A stretch of DNA of 64,000 nt from Comamonas sp. BIGb0152 (GCF_024809975.1 NZ_JANUDY010000002.1:496001-560000); one strand, 5' to 3'. Counted from the first letter of the stretch, positions 8,379-18,168 are shown. The notes: generated by a model not told the origin, from the letters alone. Made by a program: numbers and translations.

Positions 8379-11300
8379 ATTTAGGCTCGCATGTAAGACA
8401 CGGAAGTTCAGTTTGATTGCCAAGCTGAGCTCCAGCAGCGCCTTGACCAATCGATTTGATAGACAAATTTGATTGCAAGGTGTCTTTAAGAGCATTATCA
8501 TAAACTAACTGAGGCATTGGCTGGCCATCATACGGCCTTACACCCATCCAACCTTTTGGTGGGATCCAAGGCATTTTATTTATGAATGCCCCTCCAATGC
8601 CTCCGCCTGCAGCACCCATGGCTCCATTAATGACTGCGCTTTGCACGTTTATTGATTCATTATTAATAACTCCGCCGCTGACATACTGAGCAACTCCAGC
8701 CACTCCCCCGACCCCCATTGCGCCTATCGCACTGGTCCCCACAAATGGCATTGCCGCGCCTCCAGCTGCTCCCCAAAAAAATCCGTTAGCAATATCTCTT
8801 CTGTTAACTCTACATTTTTTATCAATGAATTTTTGTTTTACATAATTTGCAGCTCCACCGGTTACGCCTCCTATTGCAGTGAACAGTGCTATAGCTATTA
8901 AGGGCGGAATTAGTCCAGTAGGGTCATATGTATCGAGGGGTTTACTCCACGAATAATTTGATTTGTTTGAACCACCGTTCAAGCCTATAGGGTCTTCATT
9001 TATGTAAACCCCTAGATTCGACTCATAATATCGATGCCTGTTGTAATAAAGCCCCGTGCCCCTATCCGCATGCTGCCCCGGCAGGCGAATCGGCTGGTAC
9101 AAGTCATCTGGGTTATGCTCCTCCCGCACATTGCCCCAGGCATCTAATTGCACCGCCCAGTCCAGCCTACTGTCCTCCCGGATCAAGGCATTGGGCGTGC
9201 CCAGGTGGTCGCACAGGTAGTGGCGGATCTCTACCTTTTCTGCGGCTTCTTTGCGTTGGTCGCTCACCGTTTGCTCGTAGTCCTGCAGCTGCTCGCGCAT
9301 AAAAGCCTGCACATCCTTAGACATGGAGAGATAAGCGATGTTCTGGGGCAAGGAGGCGTTCAGCGCCTTGATATCAGCAAGAGCGCTGCGCAAGGCGTCT
9401 TGCACCACGCCTGGTGAGGTGTTGGCCAGCAGTGCATCGCCCAGGTCTGGTTCAGCTTTGGTGGCTCTGCGCAGTTGGATGAGTGGGGTGAAGGATCCAG
9501 GCTCGTAGATGGTGTGGATGACTTCTGGTTGGGCAGTGCCTTCGTTGTCCTTCACGTTCGCGCTGTTGAACCGCTCGGTATGGATCAAGCGGTCGCCATC
9601 CCAGCCGAAGTAATCTGTTTCGCTCAGGTCACCTGCTTCTGAGTTGGCCGGCATGTTGTATTTGGCTAGTCGCCGTCCAAAGGCGTCGTAGCGATACTGC
9701 TGGGCGGTTTGTTTTTCGTTTTCTGTGACGATTACTTGCACCAGCTGGTTTCCTCTGTCATACGTCAGCTCTAGCTTGCGGCCCGTGGCCTCGTCCAAAC
9801 TCTGCACCCGGTTGCCCCGGCTGTCGTATTGGTAGTGGATCTTCGCGCCTGCGCTGCTAGCGTCTTCCTGGTTCTCGTAATAGGCCACGCGGTTGCCGGC
9901 CCAGCGTTTGCTGGTGTGCAGCGGCTGATTTTGAGTCGGGTCAGGGTCAGCTTGGAGCGGATTGAAGTCGCTGCGCAGCAGTTGCTCTTTGCTGATGGGG
10001 TTGGCTTGTGCAGCGGCACGTTGCTGGGCGCGCAGGCGGTCGGTTTCGTTGAGGTGGCCGGTGATGTGGTCTGGGGTGACGGTCTTTGTCTCGGGGCCTG
10101 CGATGGGTAGCCGATTGCCTGCCGGGTCAAACTGCCAGCGCTGGGATCCGGCGTGCGGCGTGTGCGCGCCTGTTAGGCGCCCTGCCCCGTCGTAGGCAAA
10201 GCGGCTGATGCCGGCGTGGCTGCGCATGCCGACCATTTGGCCCAGGCTGTCGTAGTAGTACTGGCGGGCGCTCATGGCGCCTAGCAGGGTTTGCGGGACG
10301 CGGCTGGTATTGCCTGCGCCCTGGGATGCCCCTGGGATGGAGAGCATGTCATCCAGCGCGCTGCCTTGCTCCAGGCCCAGCCACTGCATGGTTTCCATAC
10401 GCCCAGCTGCATCCCAGCTGAGCTTGCGGTAGAGGGGTTTGGCGGTGTTCTCGCCGGGTGTTGCGCTATTGATGTCGGTGAGGACTTGGCGGTGGACTTC
10501 TCGGTGCAGCGCGTCGCGTTCGAAGTTGACGAGGCTCTCGCCTTGCCAGGTGATGTCGTGCACGTGGCCCGCGCCGTAGAGTAAATAGCCCACTTCGCCC
10601 AGGCCTTGGAGCTGGCTGCCTTGGCGGTTGCCCAGGGCATCCAGCTGGTGGCTAATGCGGTGTTCGAACTCAACCTCGGGGACAAAGAACGGGTCTTGCA
10701 AATCACCCGAGGTGGGGGTTTTGTAGAGACGCTGGACTTCTCCGATGACCCGGCCTGCAGCATCGCGCTCGATGACTGCCTGGCTTTGCAAGATGCCTTC
10801 TTGGGCTGGATGGCGGCTTGGGCCTTCGCCGTCGTTTTCTCTTTGGTGCCACACGCTCGCCTGCAGCAGCTCCCCCACCTTGCCCCATTCATAGCGTTGG
10901 GTGGTAGCGGGCAGCAGCTCAGTTGCTGGCAGATGGCGGGCGGCGAGTTGACCAGTCACTGTCCATTCGTAGTGGCTGATGTGCGTAGCCAAGCTTTGCT
11001 CTGCAGCCCAGCCGTCTGAGGATTGCGTGAGCTGGCCGGCGGCGTCGTACTCGTAGCTTTGCACCCGGGCGTCAAAGCCTGTTTCTTGCGTCAAGCGGTC
11101 CATCACATCCCAGCTAAAACGGGTGTGCTCGCCGTTCTCATTGGTGAGCTGGGTCAGGCGCCCTGCTGTGTCGTAGGCAAAGCCCAGATGCTGGCCTGCG
11201 TGGCTGCGCTGCACCAAGCGGCCCCACAGGTCGTAGGCCATTCGCACACTGGCGGCGGTGGTGCTGACGGGAGTTTTGCCGTCTCTGTCATTGCTACGTC

Positions 11301-13302
11301 CCGCTTTGACTTCTACCACCTGGCCCTGCGCGTCGTGCTGGTAATGCTCCGTGCTCCCATCAGGATAGTGCACGGCCTGGAGCTGGTCTTGCTCGTCATA
11401 GCGATAGCGCACCCGCTCGCCCAGCGCGTTGGTGAGCGCTTCTGTCTGGCCCCAGCGGTTGTATTCGTAGTGGGTGCTGTGGCCCGAGCAGTCGGTGTAG
11501 CTGGCGGTCTGGCCGGTGGGGGTGTAGGCGATATGTTTGTCGCGGCCATTGGCATCGGTGATGCGGATGGGCTTGTCGGCGTTGGCGCGGATCGCCAGGT
11601 CGGTGGGGGTTCCGGTGATGTCGGGGTAGTGGTACTGCTCGCTGCTGCCACCCGGCAAGGTCACCCGGGTCATGCGGCCGTGGAAGTCGTACTCGTAATG
11701 GGTTGTGCGGCCTGCGGCATCCGTACTGCTTTGCAGCAGGTTGGTGGTGTCGTCAAAGCGTTGGCTGCTGCGCGATCCGTCTGGGCTCTGCGTTGCTAGC
11801 AGCTGGCCCATGGGGCTGACGGCCATGTATACGCTGCGGCCCAGCGGGTCTGTCACTTCGGTGAGATGGCCGTATTGGTTGTACTTGCGTTTGATGGTGC
11901 TGCCATCAGGCCGGGTGTGTTCTACCAGTCGCGCCAGGCCGGCTTCGCCTTGAAAGATGTACTTGTCTACCCGGCCCAGACTGTCAGTCACCACGCAAGC
12001 TCGCCTTGGCTGGCCATCTACCTCCGGCAATACCTGGTAGTCAAACCGGTAGTCCAAGCCTTCTTGGTTGCGCTGCTCGATCGCCTGGCCACCGGGCTCA
12101 TAGCGGTCATACGCATAGTGGTGCTCCGGCCCGCTGCGCTCTTGGTGGCCAATCATCAAATGGTTGCGCCAGGCAAAGCGGCGCACCACTTGGCCGTGGC
12201 GGTTGGTGACGGAGATCAGGTCGCCTTCGGCGCTGTAGCTGTACTGCACCAAGGTGATGGACTCGGTCTGCAACATGGGGGTGGAAGGGTCGCGGCTGAG
12301 ATCCACCCGCGCCAGGCGCACGCCGCTGTCGGCTTGCCAGAAGAAGTGCTGTTCTTCATCAGCGTCTTTATGGTGAAAGTGCTGGGCATCCTGCGCGGCA
12401 ATCGCCTGCGTGTAGTGCAGCTGGTAGCCACGGCTCACGCCATCGTCGATCGCGGTGATGCGCTCCTGACCCAAAACTTTGGACCAGTGGTAGCGCTGGG
12501 AACGGCCCAGGCGGTCTACCTTGCCCAGCAGGATCCAGTTGGGATCGACCTCCGGCTCGGTCACCGTGACCGACTTGCCAGCGGCAAGTTGCGCCTTTAT
12601 CGCCTTGCGCGCCGCTTCAATCGCCTGCCAGTTGGCGGGAGCAAACACCCAAATCGTGTCGCCGCTGCCATTGGCCGCCAAGATCAGCAAATCGCCGCAG
12701 GCCATATCGCGCCGAATCCAAGAGAAGCGCCCGCGCCACCACAAAGGCGCCTGCTGGCTGCGCGGTGGCGGGGCTTCAAAACTATCTGCTGCACCGGGCT
12801 CGGTGAACTTGGCAGCTCCCGTCATGGAGGCCAGATCTTGTGCGAGATTGCCCGGATGCGTGCCCGAGCGCAGCAGCCAGATATCTTCGCTGGGGCTGTA
12901 AATAGACTCCCCAGCGGAAAGCGCATCGAAAGTAATGGTTCGGCCCTGGCTGTCATGCAGCAAGGTTGCGCTTGCCTCCACCTTTATCCGCAAGTCCGTT
13001 GGAAGGCCCCAGCCATAGCCCAGCACTCCGCAGTGGCCGCCATGCTGCGCGTTGACGTAGCTGCTGTACTGGCGCTGCCAGACCACAGGCATCGCGCCGG
13101 GCAATGCGAAATCTAGATCAGAAGAACCGGACAGGACCTTGGCACCCAGCTGCGGGTTGACGGGGTTACCGACCGCCTTGCCGCCCGGGCAGACGGAACA
13201 CGCCACCCCGCCCTGGGTACCTATCAGCACGGTGCGCGAGCCTGTCACGATCCGCGCGTATTTGACTTTGTCATCGATGCGGGCTGCTGCTTTTCCACTC
13301 AT
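8371..13302 (-). CDS. Rhs-family T6SS effector with polymorphic toxin C-terminus
   Basis: A 1643-residue Rhs protein. The N-terminus keeps a short PAAR-like piece ('TVLIGTQGGVACSVCPGGKAVGNP') that should dock on the VgrG tip. A DUF6531-type region and many YD/RHS repeats ('YDELGQ..', 'YEYDAAGQLTQ', 'YRYDAFGRRLAKY') then form the cocoon shell. The core ends in 'GLYYNRHRYY' and the self-cleavage motif PLDTYDPTGL near residue 1465. The last 178 residues are the variable toxin part: a glycine-rich hydrophobic stretch and then a tail with CLTCEPKC; no known toxin family is recognised. The core is GC-rich and the tip AT-rich, as expected for tip exchange. ATG 13302 was chosen over TTG 13314. It is third in the vgrG operon. 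Confidence 0.92.
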   Translation of the reverse strand: MSGKAAARIDDKVKYARIVTGSRTVLIGTQGGVACSVCPGGKAVGNPVNPQLGAKVLSGSSDLDFALPGAMPVVWQRQYSSYVNAQHGGHCGVLGYGWGLPTDLRIKVEASATLLHDSQGRTITFDALSAGESIYSPSEDIWLLRSGTHPGNLAQDLASMTGAAKFTEPGAADSFEAPPPRSQQAPLWWRGRFSWIRRDMACGDLLILAANGSGDTIWVFAPANWQAIEAARKAIKAQLAAGKSVTVTEPEVDPNWILLGKVDRLGRSQRYHWSKVLGQERITAIDDGVSRGYQLHYTQAIAAQDAQHFHHKDADEEQHFFWQADSGVRLARVDLSRDPSTPMLQTESITLVQYSYSAEGDLISVTNRHGQVVRRFAWRNHLMIGHQERSGPEHHYAYDRYEPGGQAIEQRNQEGLDYRFDYQVLPEVDGQPRRACVVTDSLGRVDKYIFQGEAGLARLVEHTRPDGSTIKRKYNQYGHLTEVTDPLGRSVYMAVSPMGQLLATQSPDGSRSSQRFDDTTNLLQSSTDAAGRTTHYEYDFHGRMTRVTLPGGSSEQYHYPDITGTPTDLAIRANADKPIRITDANGRDKHIAYTPTGQTASYTDCSGHSTHYEYNRWGQTEALTNALGERVRYRYDEQDQLQAVHYPDGSTEHYQHDAQGQVVEVKAGRSNDRDGKTPVSTTAASVRMAYDLWGRLVQRSHAGQHLGFAYDTAGRLTQLTNENGEHTRFSWDVMDRLTQETGFDARVQSYEYDAAGQLTQSSDGWAAEQSLATHISHYEWTVTGQLAARHLPATELLPATTQRYEWGKVGELLQASVWHQRENDGEGPSRHPAQEGILQSQAVIERDAAGRVIGEVQRLYKTPTSGDLQDPFFVPEVEFEHRISHQLDALGNRQGSQLQGLGEVGYLLYGAGHVHDITWQGESLVNFERDALHREVHRQVLTDINSATPGENTAKPLYRKLSWDAAGRMETMQWLGLEQGSALDDMLSIPGASQGAGNTSRVPQTLLGAMSARQYYYDSLGQMVGMRSHAGISRFAYDGAGRLTGAHTPHAGSQRWQFDPAGNRLPIAGPETKTVTPDHITGHLNETDRLRAQQRAAAQANPISKEQLLRSDFNPLQADPDPTQNQPLHTSKRWAGNRVAYYENQEDASSAGAKIHYQYDSRGNRVQSLDEATGRKLELTYDRGNQLVQVIVTENEKQTAQQYRYDAFGRRLAKYNMPANSEAGDLSETDYFGWDGDRLIHTERFNSANVKDNEGTAQPEVIHTIYEPGSFTPLIQLRRATKAEPDLGDALLANTSPGVVQDALRSALADIKALNASLPQNIAYLSMSKDVQAFMREQLQDYEQTVSDQRKEAAEKVEIRHYLCDHLGTPNALIREDSRLDWAVQLDAWGNVREEHNPDDLYQPIRLPGQHADRGTGLYYNRHRYYESNLGVYINEDPIGLNGGSNKSNYSWSKPLDTYDPTGLIPPLIAIALFTAIGGVTGGAANYVKQKFIDKKCRVNRRDIANGFFWGAAGGAAMPFVGTSAIGAMGVGGVAGVAQYVSGGVINNESINVQSAVINGAMGAAGGGIGGAFINKMPWIPPKGWMGVRPYDGQPMPQLVYDNALKDTLQSNLSIKSIGQGAAGAQLGNQTELPCLTCEPKCE

Positions 13303-13391
13303 GGTTGAATCCAATTCATTTGAAATTTTTTAGATACGTACAGAGACGCTTACAGACACATAGGGATGGGGGGCCGTAGTGGGTCGGCGCC

Positions 13392-13643
13392 TTACAGCAG
13401 GCAAGCCCGCTGGGCTGCGGAACGGCTGTACACCCCTTTGGCGACTACCTCTATGCTTTGGCCCTGGCTGAGGTTGCGATAGACCTGGTTGCCGGTGCTG
13501 GGGAAGCTGGCGTGTGTGATCCAGTCCCCGCGTTGGGGGGCATGCCGGTCAAACAGCTCGAAGACGGCGTATTGGTCGGTGTCTTCCAGCCTGGCGGCAT
13601 ACATGCCGCGATCCGTGTGTACTAACTCGACAATGGCTTTCAT
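13392..13643 (-). CDS. Small 83-residue protein between vgrG and rhs
   Basis: It has a clear start with GGGGAG upstream, and lies 16 bases after vgrG and 89 bases before rhs. The pattern 'MKAIVELVHTDRGMYAARLE' followed by 'YAVFELFD', 'GDWI' and 'YRNLSQGQSIEV' recalls short beta-rich hypothetical proteins seen in other proteobacteria. It has no signal peptide or membrane helix. Because no Eag-type (DUF1795) chaperone gene is present, it could be a loading adaptor for the Rhs, but that is only inference from position. Confidence 0.7.
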   Translation of the reverse strand: MKAIVELVHTDRGMYAARLEDTDQYAVFELFDRHAPQRGDWITHASFPSTGNQVYRNLSQGQSIEVVAKGVYSRSAAQRACLL

Positions 13644-13659
13644 GGGGTGGCTCCCCGGT

Positions 13660-15810
13660 TCAGCAATTGATACGCACCAGATCAGAGAGGATCTGAATGA
13701 GCTCTTTGTTCAAGCGAACGCTGCTGGAGCCGCAGGAGAGCAGAATTTCTTCACTGGCACTGATTTCAATCTTCTTGGCTGTGATTTTTTGCGTCTCCTC
13801 CACGGTCAATGTGTCGCTTTTGACGGTGGTGGTACGCGGGCCGGTGACTACCTCAGTCTTGTCCAAGGCACTGATTTCAATGCGTTTACCTCCCACAATG
13901 GAGCTATGGGCCAGGCCAACGTTCTCCGAATGAACCATGCCGACGTTAAAGTTGGACAGCAGGCCAACCTTCTCCGACCGAATTTGACCCACGGTGATAT
14001 CCCACTTTTTCTTGATCTCGTCGGTCTCGTTTTTGAGGACTGTCTTGGTACGGTTCTGTTTGATCGTCACGTCCTCGTTGCGGTCAACAGTGCGGGTGCG
14101 GTTTTGGTGCACGGTGATGGTTTCGTTGCCGTCGACCGTCTCCGTGCGGTTTTTGTGGATGGCATTGGTCTCATTGCCGTCAACGGTTTTGCGCCGGTCA
14201 TTTCCCACCCACTTGTCTTCGTCGTTCTCTACCTCGGTGAGCTGGTCTTTTTGCGCATGCAGCCACAGCTGTTCCTGGCCTTTTTTGTCTTCAAAGCGGA
14301 TGGCGTTGGCATCGCCTGCACCGTCTTTCTCCCCGGCTCCGGGGGCGCCATCCTTGCTGGAGTTGGTCTTGATGCCGGACTGGGTTTTATTGGCTGGCAA
14401 ATCCCAGGGCGGCATCTGCATGGCGTTGTAGACCCGGCCGGTAACGATGGGGTGGTCGGGATCACCGTTGAGAAAGTCGACGATCACCTCTTGGCCGATG
14501 CGTGGGATGTGCATGCTGCCGTAGTTGCTGCCGGCCCAGGTTTGCGAGACACGAATCCAGCAGCTGGAGTTTTCGTCTTGGGTGCCATAGCGGTCCCAGT
14601 GGAACTGCACCTTGATGCAGCCGAAGGTGTCGGTGTAGATTTCCTCACCCGCCGGCCCGGTGACGACGGCAGTTTGGGGCCCTGTGGTGTTGGGCTTGGG
14701 GGTGATGCGCTGGCTGCGATAAGCGGTGGTTTTTGGCACTACGCCAAAGCTGATGCGATAAGTGGTGGGACTGTCAGTGCCGCCACGGCTGCCGCTGCCC
14801 GAACCGTCACTTCTGCGCACGTTCTCTTCAAACCGGTAGAGCGCTGACTCGATCAGATACTCTTTGTTCTGGTCCGCGCGAGGGTATTTTTGCAAGCTGC
14901 ACAGATAGCCTGGTGCGATGTTTCTGGCATTACCCTCACCGTGGGCCACTTCGCGCTGCGCTTTTTGTTGCTCGATACGCACCCGTGCATAGTTCTCACC
15001 ATCCTCAAGGTCCTTATAGCCGCCAGGCCAGTTGTAGACCTCGCGGCTGTCTTCGGTGTGACCAGCCGGCTGGGCTTGGCGGGTGTCCAAGACTGCTCTG
15101 GGCTTGGTGAAATCGTAGTCGTCTGCGATGAAGTAGCCGGACGCAATATCTTCCGCAAAATTCCAGGTGTCGATGAAGTCTTCATCCTTCACATGGGCGG
15201 CTCTGTCACCGCTGTAGTAGGGAATAGACGTCGCGCCATTGGGCAGTGGGCTGTGCGAGCCGACATCATCGCCCAGCACCAGGCGGTGGCTTCCCATGCT
15301 GTGCGCGAAGAAAAAGTACGCACCTTCCATCTCTAGCAGGCGTGAGACGAAGTTAAAGTCACTCTCACCATACTGGACGATGTAGTCCCAGCTGCGATAG
15401 TTGCCGATCAGCTTGTTTTCTATCGTGAAGCCATAGGGCCCCAGCACTTCCTCGACGATCTGAGGAACGGTTTTGAACTGGAATATCTTGTAGTCCGAAC
15501 GTTTGCTCGCATGCCAGAGCCAGGGCCTGAGCACCGCTTCATAGGCAATGTAGTTCCCATCTCGGCCGATGCTGCTCCACTGCACCACCTGGCCGGACAT
15601 GTAGCGTTTGCCAGAGCCACCGATCTCGGTGGTGAGGTCAACTTCAATCGTCATGTCCTGACCCAGCAGGCTCTTGGCGTCAATCGCTGGGTTCTGGCTG
15701 AGCAAGCGAACCCGGTACTCAAACAAGCGCGAGATCTGCTCGTTGCCTCTGAGCGAGCGGAACTCAAGCTGATCGCCCAAGCTGCAGTGGGCGGTGAAGG
15801 TGCGGCTCAT
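13660..15810 (-). CDS. vgrG: T6SS spike protein VgrG (TssI)
   Basis: A 716-residue VgrG with gp27-like and gp5-like parts. The N-terminal half has 'LFEYRVRLLS', 'QYGESDFNFVSRLLEMEGAYFFF' and 'HSPLPNG'. The OB-fold core has 'DTFGCIKVQFHWDRYG', 'CWIRVSQTWAG' and 'IGQEVIVDFLNGDPDHPIVTGRVYN'. A needle of short repeats follows (TVDGNET.., NRTxTV) and forms the beta-helix. No extra C-terminal effector domain is seen; it ends in 'ILSDLVRINC'. As the first gene of the vgrG-rhs operon, it is expected to carry the Rhs as cargo through the PAAR-like piece. Confidence 0.96.
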   Translation of the reverse strand: MSRTFTAHCSLGDQLEFRSLRGNEQISRLFEYRVRLLSQNPAIDAKSLLGQDMTIEVDLTTEIGGSGKRYMSGQVVQWSSIGRDGNYIAYEAVLRPWLWHASKRSDYKIFQFKTVPQIVEEVLGPYGFTIENKLIGNYRSWDYIVQYGESDFNFVSRLLEMEGAYFFFAHSMGSHRLVLGDDVGSHSPLPNGATSIPYYSGDRAAHVKDEDFIDTWNFAEDIASGYFIADDYDFTKPRAVLDTRQAQPAGHTEDSREVYNWPGGYKDLEDGENYARVRIEQQKAQREVAHGEGNARNIAPGYLCSLQKYPRADQNKEYLIESALYRFEENVRRSDGSGSGSRGGTDSPTTYRISFGVVPKTTAYRSQRITPKPNTTGPQTAVVTGPAGEEIYTDTFGCIKVQFHWDRYGTQDENSSCWIRVSQTWAGSNYGSMHIPRIGQEVIVDFLNGDPDHPIVTGRVYNAMQMPPWDLPANKTQSGIKTNSSKDGAPGAGEKDGAGDANAIRFEDKKGQEQLWLHAQKDQLTEVENDEDKWVGNDRRKTVDGNETNAIHKNRTETVDGNETITVHQNRTRTVDRNEDVTIKQNRTKTVLKNETDEIKKKWDITVGQIRSEKVGLLSNFNVGMVHSENVGLAHSSIVGGKRIEISALDKTEVVTGPRTTTVKSDTLTVEETQKITAKKIEISASEEILLSCGSSSVRLNKELIQILSDLVRINC

Positions 15811-16020
15811 AGTCCCAGACTCCTATTCAAAAAGTTGTCCTGATACATCAATGCTATCAAAAGTATTGTTTCGATAAATTTTAGCAAGTATGATAGCTAA
15901 AAATTCATGAAAACGACTATCGATAGCATTTAGCGGTCATGGAAATTGATGCGAATTGCAACGCAAGTGGTTGATATGTATTTCTTATTTTGATTTGTCA
16001 AACCATTCGGGAGCGGAGAT
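15811..16020. promoter_or_regulatory. Divergent control region between vgrG and tssB
   Basis: This 210-base AT-rich region carries the promoters of the vgrG-rhs operon and the tssB operon. A 9-base inverted repeat spans it: AATGCTATC at 15850-15858 and GATAGCATT at 15922-15930. Between them ATGATAGCTAAA occurs at 15890-15901, a word almost repeated (ATGATAGCTTAA, opposite strand) in the tssH/tssA control region. These could be operator sites or a degenerate copy of a family-wide intergenic repeat. Confidence 0.45.
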
Positions 16021-16587
16021 ATGACAACGAGCATGAACATCAAGCAGCGCTTGGCTGCTAGAGGTAAAAGCGGGCAGAAATTCATCGCTCGCAATCGTGC
16101 GCCACGGGTGCAGATCGAATACGACGTGGAGGTGTACGGATCAGAAAAAAAGATCCAGCTGCCTTTTGTGATGGGTGTGATGGCAGATTTATCGGGCAAA
16201 CCTGCTGATCCATTGCCTGAAGTGGGAGATCGCAAATTCTTGGAAATCGATGTCGATAACTTCGATAACCGGATGAAGGCGATCAAACCCCGGGTCTCGT
16301 TCCAGGTTCCGAATACCTTGACGGGTGACGGCAACATGGCTATCGACATCACGTTTGACAGCATGGATGACTTTTCCCCAGACGCTGTGGCCAGAAAAGT
16401 GGACTCGCTCAATACCCTGCTGGAAGCGCGTACCCAGTTGGCAAATCTTTTGTCTTATATGGACGGTAAATCAGGTGCTGAAGACCTGATTGCCAGGGTG
16501 CTCAACGATCCAGCACTGATGAAAGCCTTGTCATCTACCCCGTCAACCCAAGCACAGCCAGAGGGAAAACCTGGTGAACAAGAGTAA
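16021..16587 (+). CDS. tssB: T6SS sheath small subunit TssB (VipA)
   Basis: TssB pairs with TssC to build the contractile sheath. At 188 residues it is of usual length or slightly long, with a Q/P/E-rich tail. Diagnostic segments are 'RAPRVQIEYDVEVYGSEKKIQLPFVMGVMADLSG', 'FLEIDVDNFDNRMKAIKPR' and 'ITFDSMDDFSPDAVARKV'. It is the first gene of the operon tssB-tssC-hcp and reads into tagJ-tssEFG. The ATG at 16021 has GGAG 7 bases upstream. Confidence 0.97.
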   Translation: MTTSMNIKQRLAARGKSGQKFIARNRAPRVQIEYDVEVYGSEKKIQLPFVMGVMADLSGKPADPLPEVGDRKFLEIDVDNFDNRMKAIKPRVSFQVPNTLTGDGNMAIDITFDSMDDFSPDAVARKVDSLNTLLEARTQLANLLSYMDGKSGAEDLIARVLNDPALMKALSSTPSTQAQPEGKPGEQE

Positions 16588-16628
16588 TACCTACGCACGG
16601 CGAACAACCCCCACCCAAGGAACAAAGC

Positions 16629-18128
16629 ATGGCGAATACTGAAAAACTGGAATCAGGCCAGACGGCAGTTCTTGAGCATGATGCTTTTGCCACGCTACTT
16701 ACCAAAGAGTTCAAGCCTAAAACCGACCAGGCCCAGGAAGCCGTGATTTCGGCGGTGCGCACCTTGGCTGAGCACGCCTTGGCGCATACCAATATCATCT
16801 CCAGCGATGCCTATCGCACGGTGGAAGGCATGATTGCTGAGATTGACCGCAAGTTATCCGAGCAGATCAACAAGATCATCCACCACGAGGATTTTCAGCG
16901 CCTGGAAGGCAGTTGGCGGGGCCTGCATTACCTGGTCAACAACACCGAAACCGATGAAATGCTGAAGATCCAGGTCTTCAATATCAGCAAAAAGGAACTC
17001 GGGCGCACGCTTCAACGCCACAAAGGCATTCTTTGGGACCAGAGCCCCATTTTCAAGAAAGTGTACGAAGCGGAGTATGGCCAGTTCGGCGGCGAGCCGT
17101 TTGGCTGTTTGGTCGGAGACTATTTCTTTGACCATAACCCGCAGGATGTGGCACTCCTGACCGAGATATCCAAGATTTCCGCATCGGCGCACTGCCCGTT
17201 TATCGCCGGAGCGGATTCGAGCTTGATGCAAATGGAGTCCTGGCAAGAGCTGGCCAATCCACGCGATCTCACCAAGATCTTTGGCAACACCGAGTACATC
17301 AAATGGCGGGCCTTGCGTGACTCGGACGATGCCCGCTATCTGGGCTTGACCATGCCACGGTACCTGGCCCGCCTCCCCTACAGCACCCGCGACAACCCAG
17401 TTGACGGTTTCGATTTTGAAGAAGATACCGCTGGCGAGAAGCACAACAATTTCTGCTGGTCCAACTCGGCTTATGCGATGGCGACCAATATCAACCGCTC
17501 GTTCAAACATTACGGCTGGTGCACGTCGATACGGGGTGTGGAGTCCGGAGGGATTGTCGAGGATCTGCCCGTGCATATTTTCCCCAGTGACGACGGGGGA
17601 GTCGATATCAAGTGCCCTACGGAAATTGCCATCAGTGACCGGCGTGAGGCCGAGCTTGCAAAAAATGGCCTGATGCCATTGATTTATCGCAAAAACAGTG
17701 ATGTCGCAGCATTCATTGGCGCCCAGTCATTGCAAAAGCCTGCTGAGTATTACGACGCAGATGCCACCGCAAATGCCAATCTGTCGGCACGCTTGCCTTA
17801 TCTCTTCGCCTGCTGCCGTTTTGCGCATTACCTCAAATGCATCGTGCGCGACAAGATTGGCTCCTTCAAAGAGCGTGACGATGTCGAGCGCTGGTTGAAC
17901 AACTGGATCATGAACTATGTCGATGGGGATCCAGCCAATTCATCCGAGGGCATCAAGGCGATGAAGCCGCTGGCAGCTGCAGAAGTAGTGGTGGAAGAGA
18001 TCGAGGAAAACCCGGGCTACTACGCCGCCAAGTTTTTCTTGCGGCCCCATTACCAGCTTGAAGGTCTTACGGTTTCTTTGCGTTTGGTCTCCAAGCTTCC
18101 GTCGGTAAAGCAGGCCATGACCTCATAA
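16629..18128 (+). CDS. tssC: T6SS sheath large subunit TssC (VipB)
   Basis: A 499-residue sheath subunit, typical length. Segments such as 'RLEGSWRGLHYLVNNTETDEMLKIQVFNISKKEL', 'FGCLVGDYFFDHNPQDVALL', 'GDPANSSEGIKAMKPLAAAEV' and the ending 'RPHYQLEGLTVSLRLVSKLPS' are characteristic. It lies 41 bases after tssB, with an AAGGAA site before the ATG. The last stretch contains the sheath-handshake strands. No irregularity is seen. Confidence 0.98.
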   Translation: MANTEKLESGQTAVLEHDAFATLLTKEFKPKTDQAQEAVISAVRTLAEHALAHTNIISSDAYRTVEGMIAEIDRKLSEQINKIIHHEDFQRLEGSWRGLHYLVNNTETDEMLKIQVFNISKKELGRTLQRHKGILWDQSPIFKKVYEAEYGQFGGEPFGCLVGDYFFDHNPQDVALLTEISKISASAHCPFIAGADSSLMQMESWQELANPRDLTKIFGNTEYIKWRALRDSDDARYLGLTMPRYLARLPYSTRDNPVDGFDFEEDTAGEKHNNFCWSNSAYAMATNINRSFKHYGWCTSIRGVESGGIVEDLPVHIFPSDDGGVDIKCPTEIAISDRREAELAKNGLMPLIYRKNSDVAAFIGAQSLQKPAEYYDADATANANLSARLPYLFACCRFAHYLKCIVRDKIGSFKERDDVERWLNNWIMNYVDGDPANSSEGIKAMKPLAAAEVVVEEIEENPGYYAAKFFLRPHYQLEGLTVSLRLVSKLPSVKQAMTS

Positions 18129-18168
18129 CCGTCTCTTTGTTTTCAGTTGATTTTTTAAGGAGGAAAAA

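Noticed and set aside
11866..13116. Plus-strand ORF of 416 codons opposite the rhs gene
   Set aside because: Antisense frame of a GC-rich repeat gene; no recognisable domain and no ribosome site.
13489..14847. Plus-strand ORF of 452 codons opposite vgrG
   Set aside because: Shadow of the VgrG repeat needle; its repeats simply mirror the sense strand.
15920..16020. Possible sigma-54 promoter before tssB
   Set aside because: GG and GC elements found there are not at the required 10-base spacing.
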